64,000 nt of DNA from Shouchella tritolerans (GTDB lineage: Bacteria > Bacillota > Bacilli > Bacillales > Bacillaceae_D). Location: contig NZ_JAODPB010000002.1 of NCBI RefSeq assembly GCF_025770735.1, forward strand, positions 682,001 to 746,000, given 5' to 3'. Below are positions 12,123 to 20,288 of the stretch, piece after piece. Both the position numbers and the translations under genes were made by a program. Positions within the stretch are counted from its first letter, which is position 1. Every line of letters starts with the position of its first letter. The notes under the pieces are model-generated. The model was not told the origin of the DNA. It saw nothing but the letters and a program-made list of their open reading frames with translations, and searched no databases.

Positions 12123-12431
12123 ATGAACATTCATGTATCGAAGCAAGCGGCTTCTTTCTATAAAAAAGAAATGGAATTGCCTGCAGGCGCGATTCTTCGC
12201 CTGTATGTTCGTGTTGGCGGTGTTGGATCTGGCGGTTTTTCAGTTGGCATTATGAGAGAAGAAGAACTTAATAACCGTTATTATATCGAATCAGGATCGC
12301 TTTATTTTACTGTTTCAGAAGATGATTTTTGGTATTTGGACGGCATGACCATTGATTATGACGCTGACTTGGATATGATTGTCTTCCATCAGCCCCGTTT
12401 TGCTGATTTGCACCATCCACTGGAAACGTGA
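12123..12431 (+). CDS. HesB/YneR-like protein
   Basis: 102-residue protein of the HesB-like fold. The pattern (IHVSKQAASFYKKEMELPAGAILRLYVRVGG, ending VFHQPRF) resembles Bacillus YneR rather than true A-type Fe-S carriers: none of the three conserved cysteines of IscA/SufA is present, so cluster transfer is not expected. TAGGAG precedes the ATG at suitable spacing. It is divergent from ypwA and monocistronic. Function is unknown for this subgroup. Confidence 0.75.
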   Translation: MNIHVSKQAASFYKKEMELPAGAILRLYVRVGGVGSGGFSVGIMREEELNNRYYIESGSLYFTVSEDDFWYLDGMTIDYDADLDMIVFHQPRFADLHHPLET

Positions 12432-12685
12432 CAAGGTTGTTGGTTTAGGAGGCAAAGCTGAATTTTAACGATCCTTATCCTTACGCTGTTTTTTTTACAA
12501 GCTTTCTGAGGTCGGACGAAATGGGCCTCTTCCTTCTAAATGTTTGACGATCTGAATTGACGGAACTCTAGGGGGGCCTCTTTTTCTTACTGGTCACAAG
12601 ATAAACTTAATGTTAAATGGAATGTTTTTCACGGAAATTCGCTTTTCCTTTAAACTCAATGCTCCTTTTTTACAATAACGATAAA
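12432..12685. other. Intergenic stretch without a supported gene
   Basis: About 250 bp with weak GAGG/CCTC pairings (around 12509-12580) that may form a terminator for the YneR-like gene. No start codon with a ribosome binding site and a usable frame was seen. Confidence 0.4.
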
Positions 12686-12718
12686 AACTAGTTGTTACGT
12701 ATAAATAAACAACTAGTT
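12686..12718 (-). terminator. Terminator of the methyltransferase gene
   Basis: Stem AACTAGTTGTT/AACAACTAGTT, 11-nt loop, followed on the minus strand by TTTTT; 11 bp after the stop codon. Confidence 0.75.
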
Positions 12719-12728
12719 CAATACTGGT

Positions 12729-13289
12729 TTAATCATTTTTTTGGGCCACAATGATATAAACGGGCTGATTAGCCACTTTAGCTTGAGGATAAAAAATGTC
12801 GACTATATCAAAGCCAGCATGAAGAACTTCTTCTTTCATATTTTCTGATGAAACTCTCGGGCCAGTTGATAACTTTGACTTTTCTAATTCAATACAGAGA
12901 AACACCCCTTTATTTTTTAAGACCCTATATATTTCACCTAATGCAAGCGAAAGTGGTTTAACTTCGTGAAGTGATATGGAAGCAACAGCCTTATCAACTT
13001 TTTCGTCATCTAGTTGTATATCTTTGAAATCTGATACAAGCGTTTTAATATTGGTTATTCTATGTTCCCTCGCTTTTGTTTCCAAGTACGTTAAAATCTC
13101 TTCATCAAAATCAAGTGCAATGACTTCATCTACATACTTAGAAATTGGAAGACTTATATAGCCTACTCCTGCTCCAAGATCTAATAATTTATCCTCTTTA
13201 TGAAGGGGTATAAATTGAAATAGCTCATCAGCAGAGGGACGCTTTATCGTCTCCATATTAGTTATTTTTCTATTTAATTTCTGATTCAT
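12729..13289 (-). CDS. Class I SAM-dependent methyltransferase
   Basis: About 186 residues with the Rossmann SAM-binding motif LLDLGAGVGYISLPISKYV (near residue 37), an acidic residue after strand 2 (VIALDFDEEIL), and the motif IV/post region SISLHEV. The layout resembles UbiE/type 11 methyltransferases. The substrate is unknown. The ATG at 13289 is chosen because GGAG is seven bases upstream; the TTG two codons earlier touches it. A promoter with TTGACA and TAAAGT lies upstream. It stands alone between terminators. Confidence 0.85.
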   Translation of the reverse strand: MNQKLNRKITNMETIKRPSADELFQFIPLHKEDKLLDLGAGVGYISLPISKYVDEVIALDFDEEILTYLETKAREHRITNIKTLVSDFKDIQLDDEKVDKAVASISLHEVKPLSLALGEIYRVLKNKGVFLCIELEKSKLSTGPRVSSENMKEEVLHAGFDIVDIFYPQAKVANQPVYIIVAQKND

Positions 13290-13331
13290 TGCCAATCTCC
13301 TTTCTATTGTAGATATTTCGACTCTGTTTTA

Positions 13332-13360
13332 ACTTTAATTAAACCGTTATTATTTGTCAA
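13332..13360 (-). promoter_or_regulatory. Predicted sigma-A promoter of the methyltransferase gene
   Basis: Minus strand TTGACA (13355-13360), 17 bp, TAAAGT (13332-13337); start near 13325, about 36 bp from the start codon. Confidence 0.6.
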
Positions 13361-13477
13361 CATTTTTGGTCCAAAGGCATGAAGATGTTTCTTGGGTTGT
13401 AATCCACGTTTGTATTCATTATTTAGATAAGCTATTTTACGGTCTCCGACAATTGCATGCTCGTTAAGCAAAAACCC

Positions 13478-13510
13478 AATTCCCCATTTTGATAACGAAA
13501 ATGGGGAATT
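13478..13510 (-). terminator. Terminator of the MFS gene
   Basis: Stem AATTCCCCATTTT / AAAATGGGGAATT with a 7-nt loop, then GGGTTTTT on the minus strand, about 45 bp after the MFS stop codon. Confidence 0.8.
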
Positions 13511-13553
13511 TATATTAAGTCGATATTTTCTAACGCAGCTATGTTGTACTTTT

Positions 13554-14807
13554 CTAATCAGTGTTAGATACTTGCAATGGATGTTTTTCAGAATAATACG
13601 CTGCTTTCGAGGGGTGTGTATTAAAGAAAAACAATAGAATCGTTACGACAAACATAATTAGACTTCCTAATACAATGACGAAGCGAATCGAGATGAATTC
13701 GGCCATTATTCCAAAAATAATCGTTCCAATAATGATGAAAAAAGCTTCGATGAAACTATAAACACTACCAACCCGCCCCATGACGCTGACCGGAACATTG
13801 TTTTGATAAAAGGTGTAAAATCCCGTGTTCATAAAAGCCATCGAAAATGATAAAGTAAAAAAACCAATGGCTGCAGTTAAAAAAGTACCTGAAAAGGCAT
13901 AGATGACATAACCGATTGAAATCATGAACGAGCCAAGACCGATTAGCCAGGAGGTAGCTATCTTTTTGACAATGAGTATGTTTACGAAGGAACCTACGAT
14001 GATTCCAACACCCGCAATACTTACCAGTAATCCATAATCTCTTTCTGATAAAGAAAGCACTTTTGTAGAAAACGCGACTTCCAGTGAATCGATCGCAGTT
14101 GCCAAAACCATTACCGCACTGAATAGGAAGTAAATAACCATAATGTACACGTGCTTACGACTAAAATCCACGACTAGTTGCCAATCAAGTTTTAAAACTG
14201 CCAAGCTTATTTTTTCTTCTTTCGTTTCAATAAAATCATCTTTTTCCATATTAGGCATGAATAATGTGAGTAGGGTTGATAAAAATAGAGCGATTGCATT
14301 CATGTATATCGCAAAATGGGGAGTGCCAATCATAAACAACATTCCTGCAATAGCTGGCCCAATAACAAATGCTCCAGAATCAATTAAGCTTCGTAGAGAA
14401 TTAAACCGTTTCCTTTGATCTCGGGGAATCAACTTCGTAATATAAGTCATTGATGTAGGCTCATATATGGAACTAGCTATACTTATTAAGAAGACAATGC
14501 CATATATTGCCCAAAGAGATGATAGTGAAGGAAGGACAGCAATAAACACTGCTTGGAATATAGTACACCACACCATAAGACGCTTTTTATGAAATCGGTC
14601 AATTAGACTACCTGACCAAAAGGTGGTAAACAATGCAGATAAAGCGCGAACTATATATAGACCCGAGACAGCCATTACGCCCATCCTATCAAGAACGATT
14701 AAATTTAATGCTATAAAATACACCCATTCCCCTATACTGGAAATACCAATACTGGACAATAAAATGGAAGGGTATTTCCATGACCTTATAAACTTTTTTA
14801 TACGCAT
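13554..14807 (-). CDS. MFS transporter (macrolide-efflux-like), T-box controlled
   Basis: About 417 residues with 12 hydrophobic segments, most similar in layout to the MefA/YfiS-like branch of the major facilitator superfamily. Visible signatures: ISSIGEWVYFIALNLIVLDRMG at helix 1, WSGSLIDRFHKKRLMVW between helices 2 and 3 (motif A), and NVPVSVMGRVGSVYSFIEA in the C-terminal half. The start chosen is ATG 14807, with AGGAG 11 bases away; an upstream GTG overlaps that site. Only about 40 bp separate it from the T-box terminator, so transcription depends on antitermination by an uncharged tRNA. That suggests transport linked to an amino acid rather than drug efflux. Confidence 0.87.
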   Translation of the reverse strand: MRIKKFIRSWKYPSILLSSIGISSIGEWVYFIALNLIVLDRMGVMAVSGLYIVRALSALFTTFWSGSLIDRFHKKRLMVWCTIFQAVFIAVLPSLSSLWAIYGIVFLISIASSIYEPTSMTYITKLIPRDQRKRFNSLRSLIDSGAFVIGPAIAGMLFMIGTPHFAIYMNAIALFLSTLLTLFMPNMEKDDFIETKEEKISLAVLKLDWQLVVDFSRKHVYIMVIYFLFSAVMVLATAIDSLEVAFSTKVLSLSERDYGLLVSIAGVGIIVGSFVNILIVKKIATSWLIGLGSFMISIGYVIYAFSGTFLTAAIGFFTLSFSMAFMNTGFYTFYQNNVPVSVMGRVGSVYSFIEAFFIIIGTIIFGIMAEFISIRFVIVLGSLIMFVVTILLFFFNTHPSKAAYYSEKHPLQVSNTD

Positions 14808-14846
14808 TTTTATTTCCACTCCTATGAGAATCTAAAGTTGGACAAT

Positions 14847-15151
14847 AAAAAAACTCACCCCCAAGACCTTTGTCTTGAGGACGAGTTGTTGCGCGCCGTG
14901 GTGCCACCTCAGTTTGGTAATATGTCACCATATTCCCCTCATTAGGTACGGTATGAAGTTCATACATATACCCTAGCTCTATAACAGGAGCTCCTGTCAC
15001 ACTATCACCTACATGGATCCAATGTGCTGCTCTGAGGCTTGCTTCCAATCATTCATTCTTACTCCTTTTCACCAACTGGAGCTCTCTTTGAAGAATTGGC
15101 GATTGTACTCTTCTCTTCGTAGCATTTTTTTGATGGTTGCTTAGTGAATGT
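14847..15151 (-). ncRNA. T-box leader RNA
   Basis: Read on the minus strand, the leader contains the AGAGTA (AGUA-loop) element, AGAGAGCTCC...GGTGAAAAGGAG typical of the stem I apical region, the conserved T-box AGGTGGCACCACGG (14896-14909), and a GC-rich terminator hairpin (CAAGAC/GTCTTG core) ending in seven T at 14847-14853. Pairings CAATC/GATTG and ATTCTT/AAGAAT build the upper stem I. The segment after it reads GAA-GCA-A (specifier 15040-15042), which would be an alanine codon; CAA (Gln) one base over is the alternative. It controls the MFS gene directly. Confidence 0.88.
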
Positions 15152-15157
15152 TAGACA

Positions 15158-15187
15158 ATCATAGCAAATCTTTAAGTGGAAAGTAAA
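15158..15187 (-). promoter_or_regulatory. Predicted promoter of the T-box/MFS unit
   Basis: Minus strand TTTACT (15182-15187), 18 bp, TATGAT (15158-15163); start near 15151 just before stem I. Confidence 0.5.
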
Positions 15188-15321
15188 GAACTTTATACCC
15201 AACCTATACTTATTGAATATAGATTTGATTCAAATGGATGGCTAACTTATTGTGGAGGGATCCCCCAATACAAAAAGGTTTAGCTACCTACTGTCGCAAA
15301 GTGGAAAGCTTGCATGGGAAT

Positions 15322-15349
15322 GAGGCTGTCAAAAAGGATGGGCAGCCTC
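15322..15349. terminator. Terminator-like hairpin
   Basis: Stem GAGGCTG/CAGCCTC with a 14-nt loop, then TTTCCTTTTG on the plus strand. It lies about 85 bp beyond the stop of the 92-residue protein gene. Confidence 0.45.
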
Positions 15350-15435
15350 TTTCCTTTTGTTGTTTGTCTCATAAGTCCATACATGCGTGTATTTTCAATC
15401 CTGTAAAAGTAAGAGTGAGCATTTCCAGGCGGCGC

Positions 15436-15714
15436 CTAGTCCTGCAAGTCTTCTTCTGCCTCTTGCAATTGGTGTGCTGCTTGATCAAGCAAAGCCGATG
15501 AATGGGCAGCGAAAGCGTTATCCATGTTATGCTGGTGGGCAAGTGCATGCGTAAATTGTTCACGTGCTTGCTTTAATGCCGCATTTGCATTTTCAAGTTG
15601 GTCAGGGTCCATGCTATGGGTAGCTTGGCCAACCGCATGTTGTGCGGCTTCGATTGCAAGTTCAATTTGCTTAAGGTCGCTGTAGCCATATACATCTTTT
15701 GGGTAATTGTTCAT
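15436..15714 (-). CDS. Small helical protein, DUF2564-like
   Basis: 92 residues, almost entirely amphipathic helix (DLKQIELAIEAAQHAVGQATHSMDPDQLENANAALKQAREQ), with a second heptad-rich half ending in LQEAEEDLQD. The composition and the SMDP turn resemble the Bacillus DUF2564 family, whose role is unknown. AAAGGAGG precedes the ATG. No operon partner is evident. Confidence 0.72.
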   Translation of the reverse strand: MNNYPKDVYGYSDLKQIELAIEAAQHAVGQATHSMDPDQLENANAALKQAREQFTHALAHQHNMDNAFAAHSSALLDQAAHQLQEAEEDLQD

Positions 15715-15792
15715 GTGTCTGCCTCCTTTATGGCTAGCATGAACAGAGTTTTACCTATTTATTCAATTTAGTTAACATAATAAAATTATGGT

Positions 15793-17319
15793 TTACTTAT
15801 TTTGAAAGGCTGCAATGGCGCTAAATTCTGTTTCTAGTTTTCTGTATAGTCGCTCATACATGGCAAACAGCTCTTGGTATACCTCTGTATGTTGAAGGTT
15901 CGGCTTAAAAACGAGCGTCTGCTCTTTTTTCTCTGTTCTTGTTGCTGTAAACAAATCGTGCTCCCCTATTGCATGTTTGGCAAGCAGAACGGCTCCTAGT
16001 GCTGAAGCATGATGAGACGGGGGCAAAGTGACATCTTGTCCAATGATATCCGCCAGCATTTGCACCCATTCAGGCGAACGAGCGAATCCGCCTGAAGCTT
16101 GCACGCGATCGATTGTGCCGAGGGATTGCTTCAATGCGTTTACAACGGAGCAAATGCTATATAAGACTCCTTCCATTACAGCTCTTGCAAAGTGTGAATG
16201 TTGATGGTGCATAGAAACGCCAAAAAAAGTCCCTCTTGCATCTGGGTCCCAAAACGGAGCGCGCTCCCCATTTAAAAATGGAAGAAACAGCAAACCTTCC
16301 GAACCAGCAGGGACATTGGCTGCCGACTTAATAATTGATTCATGGATAGAGCGTCCATTTATTTCCGCTTCCGTTTGCGCTCCTTTTGAAAATTGGTCAA
16401 TAAACCATTGCAATGCCATACCGCCGTTGTTGGTTGCACCGCCTGCGATAAACTTTTCTCCTGTAAGCGCATAACAAAATGTTCGCTGTAATTCGTCTGT
16501 CACTACGTCGTCTACAAGTGTTCGCACAGCTCCACTTGTCCCGATTGTAATCGCAACTGTTCCTTTTTCTAGCGCGTCTGCGCCAATATTGGCCAATACG
16601 CCGTCCCCTGCGCCAATAAAGAAGCGGCAACCAGCTCCTACTGGAAGCAGCGCTTGTGCCTCTGCTGTTAACGGCGGCAATTCGTAAGTTGTGGGTACGA
16701 GCGAAGACAACTTATCTTCACTAATTTCAAGAAAAGCTAACACTTCTTTATCCCATGCTTGTTTCCGTAAATGATAAAGGCCTGTACCACTCGCCATTGA
16801 GTGATCGACGACATAGTGGCCAGTCAATCGCTGGCATAAATATTCTTTAATAGTGATGAATTTATACGTTTGTTTAAAAACAGATCGTTCATTTTCTCGT
16901 AACCAGTGGATTTTGCCGATCCAAGACATTGGATGAATCGGTATTCCTGTATTTTCATAAAAATGTCTTCCTTGGCTTGTCCCTTTAAACGCTTTAATAA
17001 AAGGGGCGCAACGATTGTCTGCCCAAGTAATCGCTAGCGTTAGCGGTTTCCCGTTTTGGTCAACGGCGATGAGCGAGTGCATGGCTGAGGATAAGGCAAC
17101 CAATGAAACATCTTTTCCTTGTATTTGCCCTTTGTTCATAACGTGATGAAGTACTTTGAAACAAGCATCGACAACAACATCAGGATCTTGCTCTGCATAG
17201 TTAACCTTCCGTTTCAGCAATGGATAGGCGATTTCACATGCGCAGATTTCTTCGTTGTTCGCTGTATAGAGTACTGCTTTTGCGCTCGTAGTTCCTATAT
17301 CTAAACCAATTGAATACAC
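15793..17319 (-). CDS. gntK: Gluconate kinase (FGGY family)
   Basis: ATP-dependent sugar kinase of about 508 residues, expected to make 6-phosphogluconate from gluconate. The N-terminal GLDIGTTSAKAVLY phosphate-binding motif, AITWADNRCAPF, GAGDGVLANIGADALEKGTVAITIGTSGA (adenosine region) and QASGGFARSPEWVQMLADIIGQDVTLP are FGGY hallmarks, and the order and length match Bacillus GntK. GTG 17319 is chosen as start because GAGGAGG lies eight bases upstream; an in-frame TTG farther out lacks a site. No gntR, gntP or gntZ is adjacent, so the gluconate genes are dispersed, or the sugar may be another polyol/acid. Confidence 0.82.
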   Translation of the reverse strand: MYSIGLDIGTTSAKAVLYTANNEEICACEIAYPLLKRKVNYAEQDPDVVVDACFKVLHHVMNKGQIQGKDVSLVALSSAMHSLIAVDQNGKPLTLAITWADNRCAPFIKAFKGTSQGRHFYENTGIPIHPMSWIGKIHWLRENERSVFKQTYKFITIKEYLCQRLTGHYVVDHSMASGTGLYHLRKQAWDKEVLAFLEISEDKLSSLVPTTYELPPLTAEAQALLPVGAGCRFFIGAGDGVLANIGADALEKGTVAITIGTSGAVRTLVDDVVTDELQRTFCYALTGEKFIAGGATNNGGMALQWFIDQFSKGAQTEAEINGRSIHESIIKSAANVPAGSEGLLFLPFLNGERAPFWDPDARGTFFGVSMHHQHSHFARAVMEGVLYSICSVVNALKQSLGTIDRVQASGGFARSPEWVQMLADIIGQDVTLPPSHHASALGAVLLAKHAIGEHDLFTATRTEKKEQTLVFKPNLQHTEVYQELFAMYERLYRKLETEFSAIAAFQNK

Positions 17320-17446
17320 CGAAAAATCCTCCTCTCCCTTCCTATCATTACGCAAATTTGCTATTTTGTCACGGGTTTTGTTGGAATTACTTGCAGGGTA
17401 AGACGAGTCAGTATTTCTGTTAATTATCTCACAATGAAAAAGGATT

Positions 17447-17740
17447 TCAAAAAGGAATTTCTTTTCGCCGCTCCCCTATTTCAGAAAACCAATTGGCGTC
17501 TTTCAATTCCAGTGCAAGTAATTGCATCGTATGGTAATCCTCATCTTCTAACGTCAATTCGGCCTTATGTATATCTTTATAGTAAATTAAAATCGGCGCT
17601 TTTGATCGTTCGGGATGAAGCGTATGAAAATAGTACGTTTGGTATAAAGGGTCTTTGCAATGAAATGATTTATTTTTTTCAATCCAACCTAAAATCGTGT
17701 GATTGCCTCGTTTTATTTTTGCCCACGATCCATCTAGCAT
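17447..17740 (-). CDS. Hypothetical protein, 97 residues
   Basis: Basic, aromatic-rich small protein (SWAKIKRGNHTILGWIEKN near the start, DANWFSEIGERRKEIPF at the end), no membrane segment or signal. Not recognised. The ATG at 17740 has AAAGGAG eight bases away; an earlier GTG overlaps the site. It is transcribed singly between the gluconate kinase and SH3 genes. Confidence 0.65.
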   Translation of the reverse strand: MLDGSWAKIKRGNHTILGWIEKNKSFHCKDPLYQTYYFHTLHPERSKAPILIYYKDIHKAELTLEDEDYHTMQLLALELKDANWFSEIGERRKEIPF

Positions 17741-17843
17741 AGCGTGCACTCCTTTAGATGTATTGTGGTTTATTTTATTGTTTTTATGTAAATACGGTAA
17801 GTGAAATTATGAGGATCGTGTTGGAAGCTTAAATGGATAAAAA

Positions 17844-17872
17844 ACACGTGTCAGTTATGGAGAGACACGTGT
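17844..17872 (-). terminator. Terminator of the SH3 gene
   Basis: Stem ACACGTGTC/GACACGTGT, 11-nt loop, TTTTTT on the minus strand. Confidence 0.75.
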
Positions 17873-17971
17873 GGATCCAAGGGGAATACTGTGAAACAAA
17901 TGCGTTCGCCTACAGTTTGAATTCGGTCATAAAAACAACGAGGGTTGCCCTTTCAGGTCGTTCTTGGCCGA

Positions 17972-18352
17972 TCAACGATTCGCTCTTTCTATTTTGCTTG
18001 TTGTTGCTTTAACGGCATGGTCAGCCGGAATCCAACCTTCCTCGCCTTTTTCTGTACGAGCAAACAACCAGCCATTTAATTCTTTTTTGACAATAAGCCG
18101 TTCTCCTGCTGCTACTGTTAGCTCGTGGGCAGTATAGGTTTCCAACAAATAGGCCTCTCCCTTTTCATTTGGAACTGTTAAAAATTGTTTCGGTACCCAC
18201 CCCTTCTTATGCGATTTGTCCGTTTCACAAAAAATCCACTTTGGGTAGTCGGTATCTTCCTCGCCATATTGAACGCTATCGCCTTTATTTAAAATGAGTG
18301 GATCAGGATAACAAGTTTGGTAACTTGTCGTAACCATATATAATGTCATCAT
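17972..18352 (-). CDS. Protein with two SH3-like domains
   Basis: 126 residues forming two SH3-like units: residues about 5-58 (ALYxxxTSYQTCYPDPLILNKGDSVQYGEED...KWIFCETDKSHKKGWVPKQFL) and 62-118 (AYLLETYTAHELTVAAGERLIVKKELNGWLFARTEKGEEGWIPADHAV). Each ends in a GW(V/I)P motif. There is no signal peptide, so it is likely cytosolic, unlike wall-binding SH3b proteins. AAGGAG precedes paired ATG codons. Function unknown. Confidence 0.75.
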   Translation of the reverse strand: MMTLYMVTTSYQTCYPDPLILNKGDSVQYGEEDTDYPKWIFCETDKSHKKGWVPKQFLTVPNEKGEAYLLETYTAHELTVAAGERLIVKKELNGWLFARTEKGEEGWIPADHAVKATTSKIERANR

Positions 18353-18454
18353 GACGGCTCCTTCCGTTTTTTTTATTATAGAAGCTTGGATAAGATTTCG
18401 TCAAAACGATACTCATGATAAAAAGAGCTATTCCGTTCTTTGTCCGTGAGGTTT

Positions 18455-18570
18455 GTCATTTTTTGATGTGTTTTCCTTGCTATACAATTTAATTTCATGT
18501 TCTTTTCCATATAAAATGGTTTAACTGAAACACATAAAAAATGACTCCGCAAGATAGATCAAAAAATGAC
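18455..18570. repeat. Inverted and direct copies of ATCAAAAAATGAC upstream of the AraC gene
   Basis: GTCATTTTTTGAT at 18455-18467 is the exact inverse of ATCAAAAAATGAC at 18558-18570, and AAAAAATGACT also occurs in direct orientation at 18536-18546, 25 bp from the last copy. The set lies immediately upstream of the AraC-family gene and may be its own operator. Confidence 0.5.
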
Positions 18571-18613
18571 TAATGTAACTTGATATTTTAAAAATAAAGG
18601 AGGGAAGCTTGCG

Positions 18614-19501
18614 TTGTACGATTACGAAATGGTCATTAAAAAAATTATTATGTATGTGGAAGAAAACTTACATCAGCCCCTTACCTTAGAAAACGTCGCA
18701 AGGCACTCGAATTTCTCAAAATACCATTTTCATCGAATTTTCCAATCGACGGTTGGTATGACAATAACTGATTACATTCGAAAAAGAAGATTGGCAAATG
18801 CTTCTGTCGCTTTACTTCACACAAATGAACGCATACTTGACATTGCGTTATATTATCAATTTGAATCACAAGAATCATTTACAAGAGCATTTAAAGAAGT
18901 ATACAATCTGACACCTGGCAAATATCGCAAGATCATGTCTACTGTAATTAAGAACAAGGAGAAGGCGTATATGAAAACAAAAATGAAAGGTTGGTTTTTA
19001 AGTGGATCCAATCCATTTAATTACGAAATGGGTATTGATCATGAAGTTGTTCATCAAGGGAAGGTATCCGGTTATTTAAAATCAAAAACAGTGCTAGATT
19101 CAACCGAATTCTCTACTATGATGCAGACATTTAAGGCGAATAAGTTTGTTGGAAAACGCATTCGACTTTCGTGTTTCATCCGTACAAAGGATGTAGAGAC
19201 GTACGCTGGAATGTGGATGCGGGTAGACAACAAAATGGATGATGTTCTTCAATTTGATAATATGAGTGACCGCCCTATTAAAGGCAACACAAACTGGAAC
19301 CGTTATTCTATTGTTTTAGATGTCCCAGATCAAAGTGCTGTTATTTCGTTCGGTATTATTCTTGCTGGTCAAGGGAAAGTGTGGGCAGATCAGTTTGCAT
19401 TTGAAGAAGTGAGTGAAAGTATTCCAACAACTAATTTGGAAGTTCATGGCGAACTGTTGGATGAACCGGTTAATCTATCGTTTGAGGAAGAAATAGAATA
19501 G
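18614..19501 (+). CDS. AraC-family transcriptional regulator with C-terminal beta-sandwich-like domain
   Basis: 295 residues. The N-terminal 105 residues are a complete double HTH of the AraC/XylS type (LTLENVARHSNFSKYHFHRIFQSTVGMTITDYIRKRRL, then ILDIALYYQFESQESFTRAFKEVYNLTPGKYRK). The rest, from about 120, contains GKRIRLSCFIRTKDVETYAGMWMRVD and WNRYSIVLDVPDQSAVISFGIILAGQGKVWADQ, resembling galactose-binding-like beta-sandwich domains that bind small ligands or sugars. DNA-binding first, sensor second is the inverse of classical AraC. TTG start with AAAGGAGG nine bases away. A 39-residue membrane peptide follows in 16 bp. Confidence 0.85.
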   Translation: MYDYEMVIKKIIMYVEENLHQPLTLENVARHSNFSKYHFHRIFQSTVGMTITDYIRKRRLANASVALLHTNERILDIALYYQFESQESFTRAFKEVYNLTPGKYRKIMSTVIKNKEKAYMKTKMKGWFLSGSNPFNYEMGIDHEVVHQGKVSGYLKSKTVLDSTEFSTMMQTFKANKFVGKRIRLSCFIRTKDVETYAGMWMRVDNKMDDVLQFDNMSDRPIKGNTNWNRYSIVLDVPDQSAVISFGIILAGQGKVWADQFAFEEVSESIPTTNLEVHGELLDEPVNLSFEEEIE

Positions 19502-19517
19502 AAGGAAGGGAGATAAC

Positions 19518-19637
19518 ATGGCTAATTGCGAAAAGAAAACAATTGGAGTAGTGTCAAGTATTATCGTAATCGTCGTTATTGTGGCCGTGAAATTTGTAGG
19601 AAGCAATACGATTGTTCATCTCTTGAAATTTTGGTGA
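19518..19637 (+). CDS. 39-residue single-pass membrane peptide
   Basis: ATG at 19518 with GGGAG seven bases upstream, 39 codons. Residues about 9-24 (IGVVSSIIVIVVIVAV) form one transmembrane helix, after a short charged N-terminus with one Cys. It begins 16 bp after the AraC-family gene and is likely cotranscribed. Not recognised. Confidence 0.55.
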   Translation: MANCEKKTIGVVSSIIVIVVIVAVKFVGSNTIVHLLKFW

Positions 19638-19710
19638 TGGTTAACGATTACGGAAAATTCACTGGCTAAAAGAAACCGCCCCCCATTGGATCTTATGAAA
19701 TTACAAAAGT

Positions 19711-19738
19711 GAGACTTCTACAGGTTAAATGAAGTCTC
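19711..19738 (+). terminator. Possible terminator of the AraC/peptide unit
   Basis: Stem GAGACTTC/GAAGTCTC with a 12-nt loop; the following bases (AGCTCTCTTCTT) form only a weak U-rich tail. Confidence 0.45.
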
Positions 19739-19805
19739 AGCTCTCTTCTTATTAGTCGATGTACAGTGGGAAATGCGATCTTGAAATAATTTGTATCCAA
19801 TGTAC

Positions 19806-20175
19806 CTAATCCGTGATACGGCCCCTGGTGTCAATGTCTTTCCCTACGCATGCCCTTATTTCTTTCAATAGCACAACTTCACCAGATCTGATCTCTTCTG
19901 CGACCATCCACTGTACAGGTGTATCCAGCTTCTGTCGATATCAGAGTCCTGTTCCAACATAACCACAATTTTATTGGCAAAATAGTCCTGTTCAACGATG
20001 CCGGGAGACAATGCAGTCATATAAATGGTTGGACCTCTCGCCCATGCTCTTGAAACAGAGCGGTCCTAACGAGACGTTCTCCGGTTTTGCCTCCTTCGAC
20101 AAAGCAGGATGTCGCCTGATCGCTACTGACGATGGTTTTCTCTCATTTCCAAGCTACGACCGATTTAAACGACGT
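19806..20175 (-). pseudogene. Decayed coding sequence, possibly LysR effector domain
   Basis: Minus strand fragments in three shifting frames: SSDQATSCFVEGGKTGERLV, then EQDYFANKIVVMLEQDSDI, then TPVQWMVAEEIRSGEVVLLK to a stop at 19806. The last part resembles the C-terminal segment of LysR-type effector domains (LPxWMVAEEIxSGxLV). Stops and frameshifts separate the pieces and no HTH is present. Family assignment is tentative. Confidence 0.35.
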
Positions 20176-20229
20176 CCATGCCATAAATATCGCGACTATC
20201 AGCCCTTTTTCCACACGTTCTCCTTTTCA

Positions 20230-20259
20230 TGCATAAAAGAGGCGTCCCGACACAGACTA
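20230..20259 (+). promoter_or_regulatory. Sigma-G type promoter of germination operon 1
   Basis: TGCATA (20230-20235), 17 bp, CAGACTA (20253-20259), fitting the forespore sigma-G pattern (TGNATA / CATNNTA-like). Start near 20266, 23 bp before the start codon. Operon 2 carries the same arrangement. Confidence 0.6.
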
Positions 20260-20288
20260 ATGGACATGCCAATCTCGGAGTGATGCCA

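Noticed and set aside
14689-15048. 119-codon minus-strand frame
   Set aside because: Overlaps the T-box leader and its terminator; not a gene.
15793-17319. Xylulokinase rather than gluconate kinase
   Set aside because: FGGY motifs alone do not settle it, but the length and motif spacing fit GntK better; kept at reduced confidence.
20011-20283. 90-codon plus-strand frame before germination operon 1
   Set aside because: Opposite to a decayed minus-strand gene and overlaps the sigma-G type promoter; no ribosome binding site.
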